A stretch of DNA of 30,383 nucleotides from NCBI GenBank assembly GCA_002397355.1, contig DHAI01000074.1, positions 1-30,383 of the forward strand, given 5' to 3'. The stretch comes from Ruminococcaceae bacterium UBA4958 (GTDB taxonomy: Bacteria; Bacillota; Clostridia; Oscillospirales; Acutalibacteraceae). Numbering within the stretch: the stretch's first letter is position 1; each line of letters starts with the position of its first letter. The notes under the pieces were generated by a model. The model was not told the origin of the DNA and searched no databases. It saw only the letters and a program-made list of their open reading frames with translations. Position numbers and translations under genes: made by a program. Of this stretch, positions 23,731-30,383 are shown piece by piece.

Positions 23731-24278
23731 GTTTCCGGCACATCCTTCCGCCTGTAAACCGCGAGCATGACCTTTCCGTAGCGGTAGGATCTTTCTTTCC
23801 GGAAACCGGCCGCATCGAGAGGCAGCTCCTCGTCGAACGGATGTTCACAGACGACGGTCCCGCCCGGATTCATATGGGACGCAGCAAGCGGCAGCGCCTG
23901 TTGCAGCAGGCCGGCACGGTACGGCGGATCGAGAAAGGCAAGGTCGAATTTCCCGCAGTTTCCCGCGAGGTAGGACGCAAAATCCGCGTGCACCACGCGG
24001 GCGGCACCGGAAAAGCCGCAGGCCTCCACATTCTTCCGCACGACCGCGGCGGACTCCGCGCTCGCGTCGACGAACACGGCCTCCCGCGCGCCGCGGCTCA
24101 GGGCTTCGATGCCAAGCTGGCCGGAACCCGCAAAAAGGTCCAGCACGCGCCGGCCTTCCAGTTCAAACTGTACGATGCTGAACAGCGCTTCCTTCACCCG
24201 CTCCGGTGTGGGACGGACGGCTTCGCCCTCGCGCGTTTCAAGTTTTCGGCCCCGCGCCGATCCGGTGATGACTCTCAT
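23727..24278 (-). CDS. rsmD: 16S rRNA (guanine966-N2)-methyltransferase RsmD
   Basis: A 183-residue SAM-dependent methyltransferase acting on G966 of 16S rRNA. MRVITGSARGRKLETREG and RPTPERVKEALFSI are the typical N-terminal RNA-facing segments. VLDLFAGSGQLGIEALSRGA is the SAM-binding loop; Gln stands where SGALG often has Ala. FLDPPYRAG is the catalytic DPPY motif of N-methyltransferases. The ATG at 24278 has GAGGAG eight bases upstream. It is the first gene of an operon with coaD and the coiled-coil gene and has a near-consensus promoter just ahead. Confidence 0.96.
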   Translation of the reverse strand: MRVITGSARGRKLETREGEAVRPTPERVKEALFSIVQFELEGRRVLDLFAGSGQLGIEALSRGAREAVFVDASAESAAVVRKNVEACGFSGAARVVHADFASYLAGNCGKFDLAFLDPPYRAGLLQQALPLAASHMNPGGTVVCEHPFDEELPLDAAGFRKERSYRYGKVMLAVYRRKDVPET

Positions 24279-24317
24279 AATCGAAGCTCCTCAATTTTCT
24301 TAGAAATTCAGTTTCTT

Positions 24318-24346
24318 ATTATCCCATGAACAGGACGAACTGTCAA
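24318..24346 (-). promoter_or_regulatory. Promoter of the rsmD-coaD operon
   Basis: On the minus strand a perfect TTGACA (24341-24346) and GATAAT (24318-24323) are spaced by 17 bases. The -35 box overlaps the uvrC stop codon, so the operon is probably independent of uvrC. Confidence 0.75.
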
Positions 24347-26202
24347 CTTTCCCTGCGGATTTCCCGGTGGGGATGAAAATAATTGTAAACGGCCTGCGCG
24401 GCCGGCTCCGTCATGGAGGGCGCCCCGGCCAGCTCCGCAAAGTCGGCGTCGCGGATGGCCGCGATGGTGCCGAACTGCCGCAGCAGCGCCTTGGCGCGGA
24501 CCGGCCCAACGCTCTCGATGGAAAGCAGCGTGGAGGAGATCGCCATCTTTTTCCGGAGCAGGCGGTGGTAGCCGATGGCAACACGGTGAACCTCGTCCTG
24601 GATGGAAGAGACAAGCGTAAATGCGCTGCGGTTGGAATTGATCGCGATTTCCCCGCCGTTCTTCGCAATGGCGCGCGTGCGGTGGCGGTCGTCCTTCACC
24701 ATGCCGAAAAGCGGTATGGCGACGCCGGCCTCTTCCAGAACCGGCTGAACCGCTGCCACATGGCCCCGGCCGCCGTCCAGCAGGATCAAGTCCGGCAGGA
24801 TGCCGAACCCCTCGCCGCTTTCCCGGTTGTTCCGATATTCGTTCAGGCGGCGCGCGACGACTTCGCGCATGGAGGCGTAGTCGTCCTGCCCCACCACGTT
24901 GCGGATTCTGAACCGGCGGTATGCGGAGCGGAGCGGCCGGCCGTTTTCGAACACAACCATGCCCGCCACGTTTTCACCGCCGGCAAGGTTGGAAATATCG
25001 TAAGCCTCGATGCGGGCGGGCGGCTCCGAAAGGCCGAGCAGACGCGCGAGCTCGTCCAGGGCCGAGGCCTCCCGGCCCGTGCGCCCCATCGTCTGCGCCA
25101 GCTGTTCCGCGGCGTTGCTGCGGCACATCTCCGCCAAGCGCGCCTGTTCGCCTTTCTGGGGCACGGTGATCTCCACTTTTCGCCCCGCCTTTTTTGTCAG
25201 CCATTGGCACAGCAGCTTTTCCCCTTCCAAGGGGCCGTCCAGCGTCACGCGAGGCGGAATACGGTCGCGCATCGAATAGTAGCGCTCCAGGAATTCCCCG
25301 CGCGCCGCCTTCGGACTGCCGGTTTCTCCCGCGAAGAACGTCTCGCGGTCGGTCAGGCGGCCCTGCTCGAAACGGAAAACCTCAAAGCAGGTCCGGCCGC
25401 CGCCCTGCGACAGCGCGACAACGTCCTGCTCCGGCACTTTGGAAGCGACGACTTTCTGCCGTTCGCCCATTCTGCGGATTGCCGCGAGACGGTCGCGAAT
25501 GCGGGCGGCGCGCTCAAACTCGAGCGCATCGGAGGCCTCCTGCATCCGCGCAGTCAGTTTGCGCACGCTCTCCGCGCTGCCGCCGCGCAGAAACTCCAGC
25601 GCTTCGGAAACCGCCTCGTTGTATTCCTCCTCGGTGATTTTCCCGCGGCACGGCGCACAGCACTGCTTGATATAGTAATTCAGGCACGGCCTGCCTTTCC
25701 CGATATCGCGCGGAAAGGAGCGGCTGCAGGTGGGCAGGCGGAAGATCCGCTGCGCCTCGTCCACGGACTGTTTCACCGTCCAGCCGCTGATGTACGGCCC
25801 GATGTACTCGGCGCCGTCGTCCGCGGTCTGCTTCGCCTCGCTGATGCGCGGCCACGGTCCTTTCGTCACGCGGATATAACTGTACCCCTTGTCGTCCTTC
25901 AGGAGAATGTTGTATTTCGGCATGTGCTGCTTGATCAGGCTGCACTCCAGCACAAGGGCCTCGAACTCGCTGTCCGTAAGGATATACTCGAACCAGTCCA
26001 CATGGGCCACCATTTGGCGGACTTTTTCATCGTGGTTTTTCTGGGAGCCGAAATACTGGCTGACGCGGTTTTTCAGGGCCTTCGCCTTCCCGATGTAGAT
26101 GATTTTCCCCGACTTATCGTGCATCAGGTACACGCCCGGGTGCAGCGGCAGGCGCATGGCGCGCGCGCGCAGTTCTTTGATGTGCTTTTCATGCTCGGTC
26201 AC
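24343..26202 (-). CDS. uvrC: Excinuclease ABC subunit C
   Basis: A 619-residue nuclease of nucleotide excision repair that makes both cuts around a lesion after UvrA and UvrB load. The GIY-YIG domain with HPGVYLMHDKSGKIIYIGKAK is at the N-terminus. A cysteine-bearing stretch (CLNYYIKQCCAPC) is near residue 170 and a UVR motif near residue 200. The RNase H-like second nuclease domain has YDISNLAG and PDLILLDGGRGH, and helix-hairpin-helix elements lie in the last 60 residues (LLSIESVGPVRAKALL). The start is taken as GTG at 26202 because AAGGGG lies eight bases upstream and the next residues fit the family; the upstream frame up to 26322 runs through the terminator and into the HPr gene and is not coding. 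Confidence 0.95.
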   Translation of the reverse strand: MTEHEKHIKELRARAMRLPLHPGVYLMHDKSGKIIYIGKAKALKNRVSQYFGSQKNHDEKVRQMVAHVDWFEYILTDSEFEALVLECSLIKQHMPKYNILLKDDKGYSYIRVTKGPWPRISEAKQTADDGAEYIGPYISGWTVKQSVDEAQRIFRLPTCSRSFPRDIGKGRPCLNYYIKQCCAPCRGKITEEEYNEAVSEALEFLRGGSAESVRKLTARMQEASDALEFERAARIRDRLAAIRRMGERQKVVASKVPEQDVVALSQGGGRTCFEVFRFEQGRLTDRETFFAGETGSPKAARGEFLERYYSMRDRIPPRVTLDGPLEGEKLLCQWLTKKAGRKVEITVPQKGEQARLAEMCRSNAAEQLAQTMGRTGREASALDELARLLGLSEPPARIEAYDISNLAGGENVAGMVVFENGRPLRSAYRRFRIRNVVGQDDYASMREVVARRLNEYRNNRESGEGFGILPDLILLDGGRGHVAAVQPVLEEAGVAIPLFGMVKDDRHRTRAIAKNGGEIAINSNRSAFTLVSSIQDEVHRVAIGYHRLLRKKMAISSTLLSIESVGPVRAKALLRQFGTIAAIRDADFAELAGAPSMTEPAAQAVYNYFHPHREIRRES

Positions 26203-26255
26203 GTCGTTCGCCCCTTTCTCGGACTCCGGTTCTCCGGCCGGCAAATGCCGGAAGA

Positions 26256-26282
26256 CAAAAAAAGCACCGCAAAAGCGGTGCT
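26256..26282 (-). terminator. Rho-independent terminator after the HPr gene
   Basis: On the minus strand AGCACCGC, a TTTT loop and GCGGTGCT are followed by a run of seven T residues. It lies between the HPr stop and the uvrC start, and no promoter for uvrC is visible after it. Confidence 0.95.
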
Positions 26283-26296
26283 GCGCGTCGGAAAAC

Positions 26297-26560
26297 TTAT
26301 TCTGCAAAACCGGACTGCACAAGCTTTACCAGACTGTCGACAGCCTCTTGTTCGTCGGAACCGTCGGCGATGATCTTGATGGTGGTCCCGCCGACAATGC
26401 CGAGGGAAAGCACACCGAGAAGGCTCTTCGCATTCACGCGGCGCTCCTCTTTTTCCACCCAGATGGAAGACTTGTACTCATTTGCTTTCTGAATGAAAAA
26501 CGTTGCCGGGCGGGCATGAAGCCCTACCTGATTCTGAACGAGGACATCTTTTACATACAT
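26297..26560 (-). CDS. ptsH: Phosphocarrier protein HPr
   Basis: An 87-residue HPr-fold protein that passes phosphate from enzyme I to PTS sugar permeases. GLHARPATFF places the active His at residue 15, and NAKSLLGVLSLGI places Ser46, the site of HPr kinase and the basis of CcpA-dependent catabolite control in Firmicutes. Both phosphorylation sites are present, so it is HPr rather than the His-lacking paralogue Crh. No ptsI follows, so enzyme I is encoded elsewhere. AGGAG lies about ten bases before the ATG. It has its own promoter and terminator. Confidence 0.93.
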   Translation of the reverse strand: MYVKDVLVQNQVGLHARPATFFIQKANEYKSSIWVEKEERRVNAKSLLGVLSLGIVGGTTIKIIADGSDEQEAVDSLVKLVQSGFAE

Positions 26561-26636
26561 GTCGAATTCACTCCTAACAAAATCAAAACCATACGGATTA
26601 AAATTCAGAAGGAAAAATCACAATCCAATTGATGTC

Positions 26637-26664
26637 ATTATAGCACTTTTCAGGGTAGCGTCAA
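26637..26664 (-). promoter_or_regulatory. Promoter of the HPr gene
   Basis: On the minus strand TTGACG (26659-26664) and TATAAT (26637-26642) are separated by 16 bases, giving a leader of about 70 bases. Confidence 0.7.
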
Positions 26665-26783
26665 GGAAGCGGCGGAAACTTTGGATTGATAACCGAACCT
26701 CCCCAAAAAAAGGAGGCTTTCTTTGTGCAATATGATATTATTGTTGAAAGTTTTTGGTCTCTCTGCCCTATTTTATTTCCATA

Positions 26784-27548
26784 TTACGAATTATTTGCTG
26801 TCTGACGCGTTCCACCGGTTTTTTCATTTTCCTCCCGCACGAAGCGCCGTTCCTCCTGCGTCAAATTTGCGGAAGCGAGGAGCTCCGGGCGCTTGCGCAG
26901 CGTGCAGAGAACGGCCTGCTCCCTGCGCCAGCGGCGCACGTTTTCGTGGTGGCCCGTCAGCAGTACGTCCGGCACGGGGCGTCCGCGCCAAACGGCCGGG
27001 CGCGTGTACTGCGGGTACTCCAGGAGCGAATCGTAATGGCTCTCCATCTCGAAACACTCCGCGTCGGAGAGCACGCCGGGGATCATGCGGCAGACGGCGT
27101 CGGCCAGCATCAGCGCCGGCAGTTCCCCGCCCGTGACCACATAGTCTCCCGTGGAGATCTCTTCGTCCACATACGCTTCCAGCACACGTTCATCCACGCC
27201 CTCGTAGTGGCCGCAGAGGAAGACGAGCCCGTCCATCGCGGCAAGCTCCTTCACCCGCCGCTGCGTCAGCGTCTTTCCCTGCGGCGAGAGATAGACGGTA
27301 TGCGGTTTGCCGCCCAGGTGGCGGATCAGGTCGTCCATGCACAGGGCGATCGGCTCCGCCATCAGGAGCATCCCCATCCCTCCGCCGAACGGGGCGTCGT
27401 CCACGCGCCGGTGCCTGTCGTAAGCGTAGTCCCGGATCTGGTGGCAGCAGACCTGCACGGCGCCCCTGCGGCGCGCGCGGCCGATGATGCTCTCCGCCAT
27501 CACGGTTTCGCACATCTCCGGGAAAAGCGTCAGAAGGTCAATCCTCAT
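26784..27548 (-). CDS. trmD: tRNA (guanine37-N1)-methyltransferase
   Basis: A 254-residue SPOUT-class methyltransferase that makes m1G37 in tRNAs, needed to prevent frameshifting. Signatures are MRIDLLTLFPEM at the start, DDAPFGGGMGMLL near residue 50, the trefoil-knot SAM site with LCGHYEGVDERV and STGDYVVTGGELPAL, and the C-terminal LLEYPQYTRPAVWRGR with LTGHHENVRRWRRE. The ATG at 27548 has AAGGGG about ten bases upstream, inside rimM, and overlaps rimM by eleven bases. An in-frame TTG two codons upstream is less likely. The rimM-trmD pairing is the usual one. Confidence 0.97.
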   Translation of the reverse strand: MRIDLLTLFPEMCETVMAESIIGRARRRGAVQVCCHQIRDYAYDRHRRVDDAPFGGGMGMLLMAEPIALCMDDLIRHLGGKPHTVYLSPQGKTLTQRRVKELAAMDGLVFLCGHYEGVDERVLEAYVDEEISTGDYVVTGGELPALMLADAVCRMIPGVLSDAECFEMESHYDSLLEYPQYTRPAVWRGRPVPDVLLTGHHENVRRWRREQAVLCTLRKRPELLASANLTQEERRFVREENEKTGGTRQTANNS

Positions 27549-28056
27549 CGTCAAAAATCCCCTTGACCGGCCGGATCAGCATTTTTTCCTTTTCCAGGTC
27601 GATTTTGCGGACGTACGACGGGACCGCGGGAATCAGATAATTCTTTTTCCCCGGCGAGGTGATCTGATAGACGTCGTTTGCGCCGGTGCCTATCACATCC
27701 GTCAGAATTCCGTAGTACACAAAGGTATCGGCGTCGTAGACGTTCAGGCCGATCAGGTCTGCGACAAAGTATTTCCCTTCCGGGATGGGAATGTCCTCGC
27801 GCCGCAGGTAAAGGATTTTCCCCCGGTAGGTATCGGCCCGTTCCACGGTGTCCACGCCCTTCAGCGACGCAATAACCTGTCTCTTGCGCACCCGGATGGA
27901 AAGGACCTCCAGCGGAACCGTGCCGCGTCCGTCCAGATAAAACGTGCGAAAGCCTTTCAGAAAATCCGCGGAGTCGCACCACGGCTCGATGCGCACCTCC
28001 CCGCGCACACCCTGCGTCCCGATAATTTTTCCGGCTTCCAGAAACTCTTTCAGCAT
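27538..28056 (-). CDS. rimM: Ribosome maturation factor RimM
   Basis: A 172-residue factor that binds the 30S head and S19 during 16S rRNA processing. The N-terminal RimM domain has LEAGKIIGTQGVRGEVRI and a VERADTYRGKILYLRRED segment. A PRC-barrel C-terminal domain follows with YFVADLIGLNVYD, GILTDVIGTGANDVYQI and the closing YLIPAVPSYVRKIDLE. GGGGGGAG lies about six bases before the ATG. A strong terminator stands 22 bases upstream, so its promoter is either inside folT or transcription depends on partial readthrough. In many Firmicutes rpsP and khpA precede rimM directly; here folT and the CAP gene intervene. Confidence 0.96.
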   Translation of the reverse strand: MLKEFLEAGKIIGTQGVRGEVRIEPWCDSADFLKGFRTFYLDGRGTVPLEVLSIRVRKRQVIASLKGVDTVERADTYRGKILYLRREDIPIPEGKYFVADLIGLNVYDADTFVYYGILTDVIGTGANDVYQITSPGKKNYLIPAVPSYVRKIDLEKEKMLIRPVKGIFDDED

Positions 28057-28077
28057 AAGATCTCCCCCCTTTTGATC

Positions 28078-28115
28078 AAAAAGGCGGCCGCGGGCATCTC
28101 ATCCCCGCGGCCGCC
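28078..28115 (-). terminator. Strong terminator between folT and rimM
   Basis: On the minus strand GGCGGCCGCGGG and CCCGCGGCCGCC form a perfect twelve-base-pair stem with a nine-base loop, followed by TTTTT. It ends the folT transcript just ahead of rimM. Confidence 0.93.
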
Positions 28116-28129
28116 TGCAATCAGCATTT

Positions 28130-28687
28130 TCAGCATTTTTTCCGTATCAGCTGCGGCAAACGGCAGCGCTCCAACACCTTCAGCACGGCCAACAGCAAAA
28201 CGGCCTCCACGGGAAAAGCGGCGAGATTCACCGCGAGCCGTGTGGAAATGATCGCCCAAAACGCTTTTCCCCACAGAATGGAAAGCCAGAGCGGGTTCAG
28301 CAGGAAGCTGACCACCGCCGTCACAAGCGCCTTTGCGGCAAAGGTGCGAGCGGGCTTTACCGGCTTCCCGTAAAACATCAGGCCATAAAGGAAGCCGCCG
28401 AGGAACGCGCTGACCGTGAACCCGGGAAAATAAGGGCCGTCCGGCCTGACGACATAGCTCAGCACATCCCCCAGCGCGCCCACGGCTCCGCCTGCCAGCG
28501 GCCCAAGCAGCATCCCCGCAGCCGCCACGGGCAGGTAGGAAAAACCGATTTTCAGCAGCGTGGAGACGTCGACGGTAAAAAGGCCCAAAACGATCTTCAG
28601 CGCCAGGAGCATGCCGCAGACGGCAACCGCATAGATACTGTTGAAATTACGGGCGGAAAGCCGGATGGAATTGAGGATATTTTTCAC
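28130..28687 (-). CDS. folT: ECF transporter substrate-binding subunit, folate specific (FolT)
   Basis: A 185-residue membrane protein with about six helices, the S component that binds folate and joins the shared EcfA-EcfA'-EcfT energising module. Family blocks are ALKIVLGLFTVDVSTLLKIGF, then GMLLGPLAGGAVGALGDVLSY and RPDGPYFPGFTVSAFLGG. The folate assignment rests on these blocks plus the tetrahydrofolate riboswitch in the leader. Translation most likely starts at the GTG at 28687 (VKNILNSIRLS), with AAAGGGG eight bases upstream; an ATG at 28729 has its only purine-rich site too close. No ecfA or ecfT genes are near, as usual for group II ECF systems. It is a single-gene unit with its own promoter and terminator. 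Confidence 0.88.
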   Translation of the reverse strand: MKNILNSIRLSARNFNSIYAVAVCGMLLALKIVLGLFTVDVSTLLKIGFSYLPVAAAGMLLGPLAGGAVGALGDVLSYVVRPDGPYFPGFTVSAFLGGFLYGLMFYGKPVKPARTFAAKALVTAVVSFLLNPLWLSILWGKAFWAIISTRLAVNLAAFPVEAVLLLAVLKVLERCRLPQLIRKKC

Positions 28688-28738
28688 GGAAAAGACCCCT
28701 TTCTGCAGCTGTGCCGCATCGGAGGCCATCTCCTCGGT

Positions 28739-28870
28739 ATGCAGCAGCGGGATGCGGTTTCCGCACCGTGGGGCGAAGCCCTTTTGTCCGCCCGGCAACT
28801 CCCCGTCCGGGCGGCACTGAGCGCCGAAAGAAAAAACAATCGGCGCAGCGCGCGAAAACCTACTCTGCAT
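28739..28870 (-). promoter_or_regulatory. Tetrahydrofolate (THF) riboswitch in the folT leader
   Basis: On the minus strand P1 pairs ATGCAG (28865-28870) with CTGCAT (28739-28744). The conserved GAGTAG junction follows, then P2 pairs GGTTTTCGC (28852-28860) with GCGGAAACC (28756-28764). P3 pairs CCGCCCGG with CCGGGCGG (28807-28814 and 28788-28795) around the GGGGAGTTG loop, then come GGGC-ttcg-CCC, CGGTG and the conserved GCATCC. This follows the THF class. An additional stem, GCGCCG/CGGCGC (28841-28846 and 28821-28826), sits between P2 and P3. It should lower folT expression when folate is plentiful. Confidence 0.83.
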
Positions 28871-28892
28871 TTTAATTTTTTGGTGTACAGTG

Positions 28893-28921
28893 ATTATATC
28901 AAATCTCCCGGGCTTTTGCAA
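28893..28921 (-). promoter_or_regulatory. Promoter of the THF riboswitch-folT unit
   Basis: On the minus strand TTGCAA (28916-28921) and TATAAT (28893-28898) are separated by 17 bases. The start would fall about 15 bases before the riboswitch P1 stem. Confidence 0.75.
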
Positions 28922-28989
28922 CATCGCGCTGGAAATAGCGGAAAGCGGCCTGCAAGCGCGGTTTTGCAGCGAATACCAGAATTTGTTCG

Positions 28990-29044
28990 TTGCCTTCCGG
29001 AGTGTTGCGTGATAAGATGGGGCTTAAAGTTACAACTTTGTAAC
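28990..29044 (+). promoter_or_regulatory. Candidate promoter and inverted repeat upstream of the CAP protein gene
   Basis: TTGCCT (28990-28995) and TAAGAT (29013-29018) are separated by 17 bases. Ten bases downstream GTTAC (29029-29033) and GTAAC (29040-29044) form an inverted repeat around AACTTT, possibly an operator near the transcription start. A TTGACA at about 29069 has no -10 box at a proper distance. Confidence 0.4.
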
Positions 29045-29109
29045 CTTCCCGGCTCAAAATCGCATGGATTGACAAAAATGCGAACATTCTACGGAAAAGG
29101 AGATTGTAC

Positions 29110-30162
29110 ATGAAACGGAAAATGATCGCACTGATTACGGCCCTTGCCGTCGGCGGAAGCACGGGTGTCTTCGCCGTGGCAAGCAGCACCCCCTCGTCCG
29201 GCGCAAACCGCGGCATTTCGGCGGCGGAAGTGCTCACGTCCCCTGCCGGCTGCCCGGCGGATTCCGCCATTCAAACGATTCTCGGCAAAGCGGCCGCTTC
29301 CGCTCAGCCCGCGGCATCCTCCCGCACCGCCGCCGCGCAAAAAGCTTCCGGCACACAGTCCTGCTCCGGCGCGGGCTGTTCCCAGAAAACCGATTGCACG
29401 CTGAATTCCTGCACGTCCGGCTCCTCATGCGCGAAAGGGAACTGCACCGCCTCCGCGAATTGCGGAGCGTCCTCCGCCGCGTCCAAAGCCACCGGCAGCA
29501 CGGCCGGCGCAAGCACGGAAGTCCCCAAATCGTCCTGCCCCACCGGAAGCCGCGGCGGCACGGTGATCTTTTCGAACGGTTCCGGCTGTCAATACAGCGG
29601 AAGCCTTGCCAGCCTGCTGAACAGCATCTGCGGCAAATCGTCCCGCAGCAAGCCGGCTTCCTCCTCGTCGAAACCCGCCGCCTCGCAAAATCCTTCCACT
29701 TCCAAACCGTCCCAAGGCTCGTCTTCTTCCAAACCGTCCCAAAGCCCGTCCTCTGCGCCGCAGACGCCCTCCACCGGCTACAGCGCTTTCCAGAATGAGG
29801 TTGTCCGCCTGGTCAACGCGGAAAGGGCCAAGAACGGCCTGGCCGCCCTGACGGTCGACAGCACCATCACGAAAACCGCGACTCTGAAGTCGGAAGACAT
29901 GGCGAAAAACAACTATTTCAGCCATACCTCGCCGACCTACGGTTCCCCGTTCGACCTGATGAAGCGCTACGGCGTAAGCTACCGCGCGGCAGGGGAAAAC
30001 ATCGCCATGGGCCAGACGACACCGGCCCAGGTTATGGACGGGTGGATGAATTCGGAAGGCCACCGCGCGAATATCCTCAACGCTTCGTTCACAAAGATCG
30101 GCGTGGGCGTCGCGCAGAACTCCAGCGGACGGTATTACTGGACGCAGCATTTTATCGGATAA
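29110..30162 (+). CDS. Secreted CAP-domain (YkwD/SCP-like) protein with cysteine ladder
   Basis: A 350-residue exported protein. Residues 1-25 (MKRKMIALITALAVGG...) are a signal peptide. Residues 85-118 hold seven cysteines at alternating spacings of four and five residues; four more cysteines lie at 48, 143, 160 and 174. A Ser/Pro/Lys-rich linker (about 176-222, with repeated SKPSQ units) leads to the C-terminal CAP domain (225-350). There FQNEVVRLVNAERAKNGL, SEDMAKNNYFSHTSP, RAAGENIAMG and WMNSEGHRANILN give the His and Glu residues of the CAP cavity. The family function in bacteria is unclear; clostridial and Bacillus relatives are linked to the cell surface or spore coat. The ATG at 29110 has AAGGAG seven bases upstream. 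It is the only clear plus-strand gene here, convergent with khpA and with its own terminator. Confidence 0.9.
   Translation: MKRKMIALITALAVGGSTGVFAVASSTPSSGANRGISAAEVLTSPAGCPADSAIQTILGKAAASAQPAASSRTAAAQKASGTQSCSGAGCSQKTDCTLNSCTSGSSCAKGNCTASANCGASSAASKATGSTAGASTEVPKSSCPTGSRGGTVIFSNGSGCQYSGSLASLLNSICGKSSRSKPASSSSKPAASQNPSTSKPSQGSSSSKPSQSPSSAPQTPSTGYSAFQNEVVRLVNAERAKNGLAALTVDSTITKTATLKSEDMAKNNYFSHTSPTYGSPFDLMKRYGVSYRAAGENIAMGQTTPAQVMDGWMNSEGHRANILNASFTKIGVGVAQNSSGRYYWTQHFIG
29362..29463 (+). repeat. Region encoding an 11-residue cysteine repeat
   Basis: Codons 85-118 of the CAP protein encode cysteines at 85, 90, 96, 101, 107, 112 and 118, a strict Cx4Cx5 alternation repeated three times. The other positions are mainly Ser, Thr, Ala, Gly, Lys and Asn. 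The DNA copies are not identical, so the constraint seems to act on the protein. Confidence 0.85.
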
Positions 30163-30189
30163 CAAAGTCTTTTCAGTCCGGACATACGG

Positions 30190-30221
30190 AAGCCCCCCGA
30201 AGCGCGCTTCGGGGGGCTTTT
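30190..30221. terminator. Terminator of the CAP protein gene
   Basis: AAGCCCCCCGAAG (30190-30202) and CTTCGGGGGGCTT (30207-30219) form a perfect stem with a CGCG loop, followed by T residues on the plus strand. Its symmetry allows some action in the opposite direction. Confidence 0.93.
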
Positions 30222-30229
30222 CCGTGCAC

Positions 30230-30259
30230 AAAAAGCCGCAGCCATTTCTGAGCTGCGGC
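30230..30259 (-). terminator. Terminator after khpA
   Basis: On the minus strand GCCGCAGC (30252-30259) and GCTGCGGC (30235-30242) form an eight-base-pair stem followed by TTTTT. It lies 12 bases after the khpA stop. Confidence 0.88.
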
Positions 30260-30271
30260 GGATTTGCGGTT

Positions 30272-30383
30272 TCAGTCGATTTCGACAGCCACCTTGGTGT
30301 TGTTGCGGGTGGCAGCGGAACGCATCACGACGCGGATCGCCTTGGCAATCCGGCCCTGCTTGCCGATCACGCGGCCCATATCG
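30272..30383 (-). CDS. khpA: KH-domain RNA-binding protein KhpA, C-terminal part
   Basis: Only the last 36 codons are inside the window; the start lies beyond the right edge. The visible protein reads DMGRVIGKQGRIAKAIR, with the GxxG loop (GKQG) of a type II KH domain, and ends in KVAVEID. This matches KhpA/YlqC, a roughly 75-residue RNA-binding protein that works with KhpB and influences cell length and division in several Firmicutes. It normally sits between rpsP and rimM. Here a terminator follows it directly, and rimM is about 2.2 kb away, separated by the CAP gene and folT. Confidence 0.9.
   Translation of the reverse strand, partial: DMGRVIGKQGRIAKAIRVVMRSAATRNNTKVAVEID

Noticed and set aside
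26711..26805. Short plus-strand frames (GTG at 26725, TTG at 26723) after a good AGGAGG
   Set aside because: The peptides are short or run into antisense of trmD, and the AGGAGG is also part of a small hairpin (CCTCC/GGAGG). Without conservation data this is better seen as chance.
29069..29100. TTGACA and CATTCTA upstream of the CAP gene as a sporulation-sigma promoter
   Set aside because: Spacing and -10 fit are poor for sigma-A, and the match to sigma-F or sigma-G consensus is too weak to claim.
1..30383. CRISPR arrays, tRNA or rRNA genes, insertion sequences
   Set aside because: I saw no regularly spaced repeats, no cloverleaf or rRNA sequence and no transposase. The only mobile-type gene is the serine recombinase.

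Overview
The window looks like chromosome of a moderately high-GC member of the Clostridia, most likely the Oscillospirales/Ruminococcaceae group. The reasons are a division and cell wall (dcw) cluster without ftsA, the murG-murA-ftsQ-ftsZ order, an rsmD-coaD-coiled-coil gene set, a folT gene behind a tetrahydrofolate riboswitch, and a CIRCE operator. This placement is inferred from gene content and not from a search. Nearly every gene reads on the minus strand; the only clear plus-strand gene is the secreted CAP-domain protein near the right end.

Positions 1-5650 are accessory. The left edge holds what looks like a broken carbohydrate ABC permease, next to an AT-rich stretch and a serine recombinase whose leader is a large inverted repeat. 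Then come an FAD-dependent oxidoreductase with its own promoter and a tandem operator-like repeat, a DUF2264 protein and a GH51 alpha-L-arabinofuranosidase. Together they suggest plant polysaccharide use. Positions 5676-10560 hold stress and ion genes: htpG under a CIRCE operator, a Mn-type CDF exporter overlapping an orphan class I fumarate hydratase beta subunit, and a CorA-like protein without the GMN signature.

Positions 10660-22650 are the dcw cluster, transcribed leftwards as mraZ-rsmH-ftsL-ftsI-(mini-Mur)-mraY-ftsW-murG-murA-ftsQ-ftsZ. It starts from a strong promoter followed by MraZ-type repeats. No functional Mur ligase is present. Where murE/murF normally sit there is a 172-residue protein with an excellent ribosome binding site that looks like a collapsed Mur ligase without its ATP-binding loop. 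This is the most unusual item in the window.

Positions 22718-30383 hold housekeeping genes: the rsmD-coaD-coiled-coil operon, uvrC, the phosphocarrier HPr, trmD and rimM, then folT with its THF riboswitch, the CAP protein with a regular cysteine ladder, and the 3' end of khpA. Compared with the common rpsP-khpA-rimM-trmD order, folT and the CAP gene have been placed between khpA and rimM.
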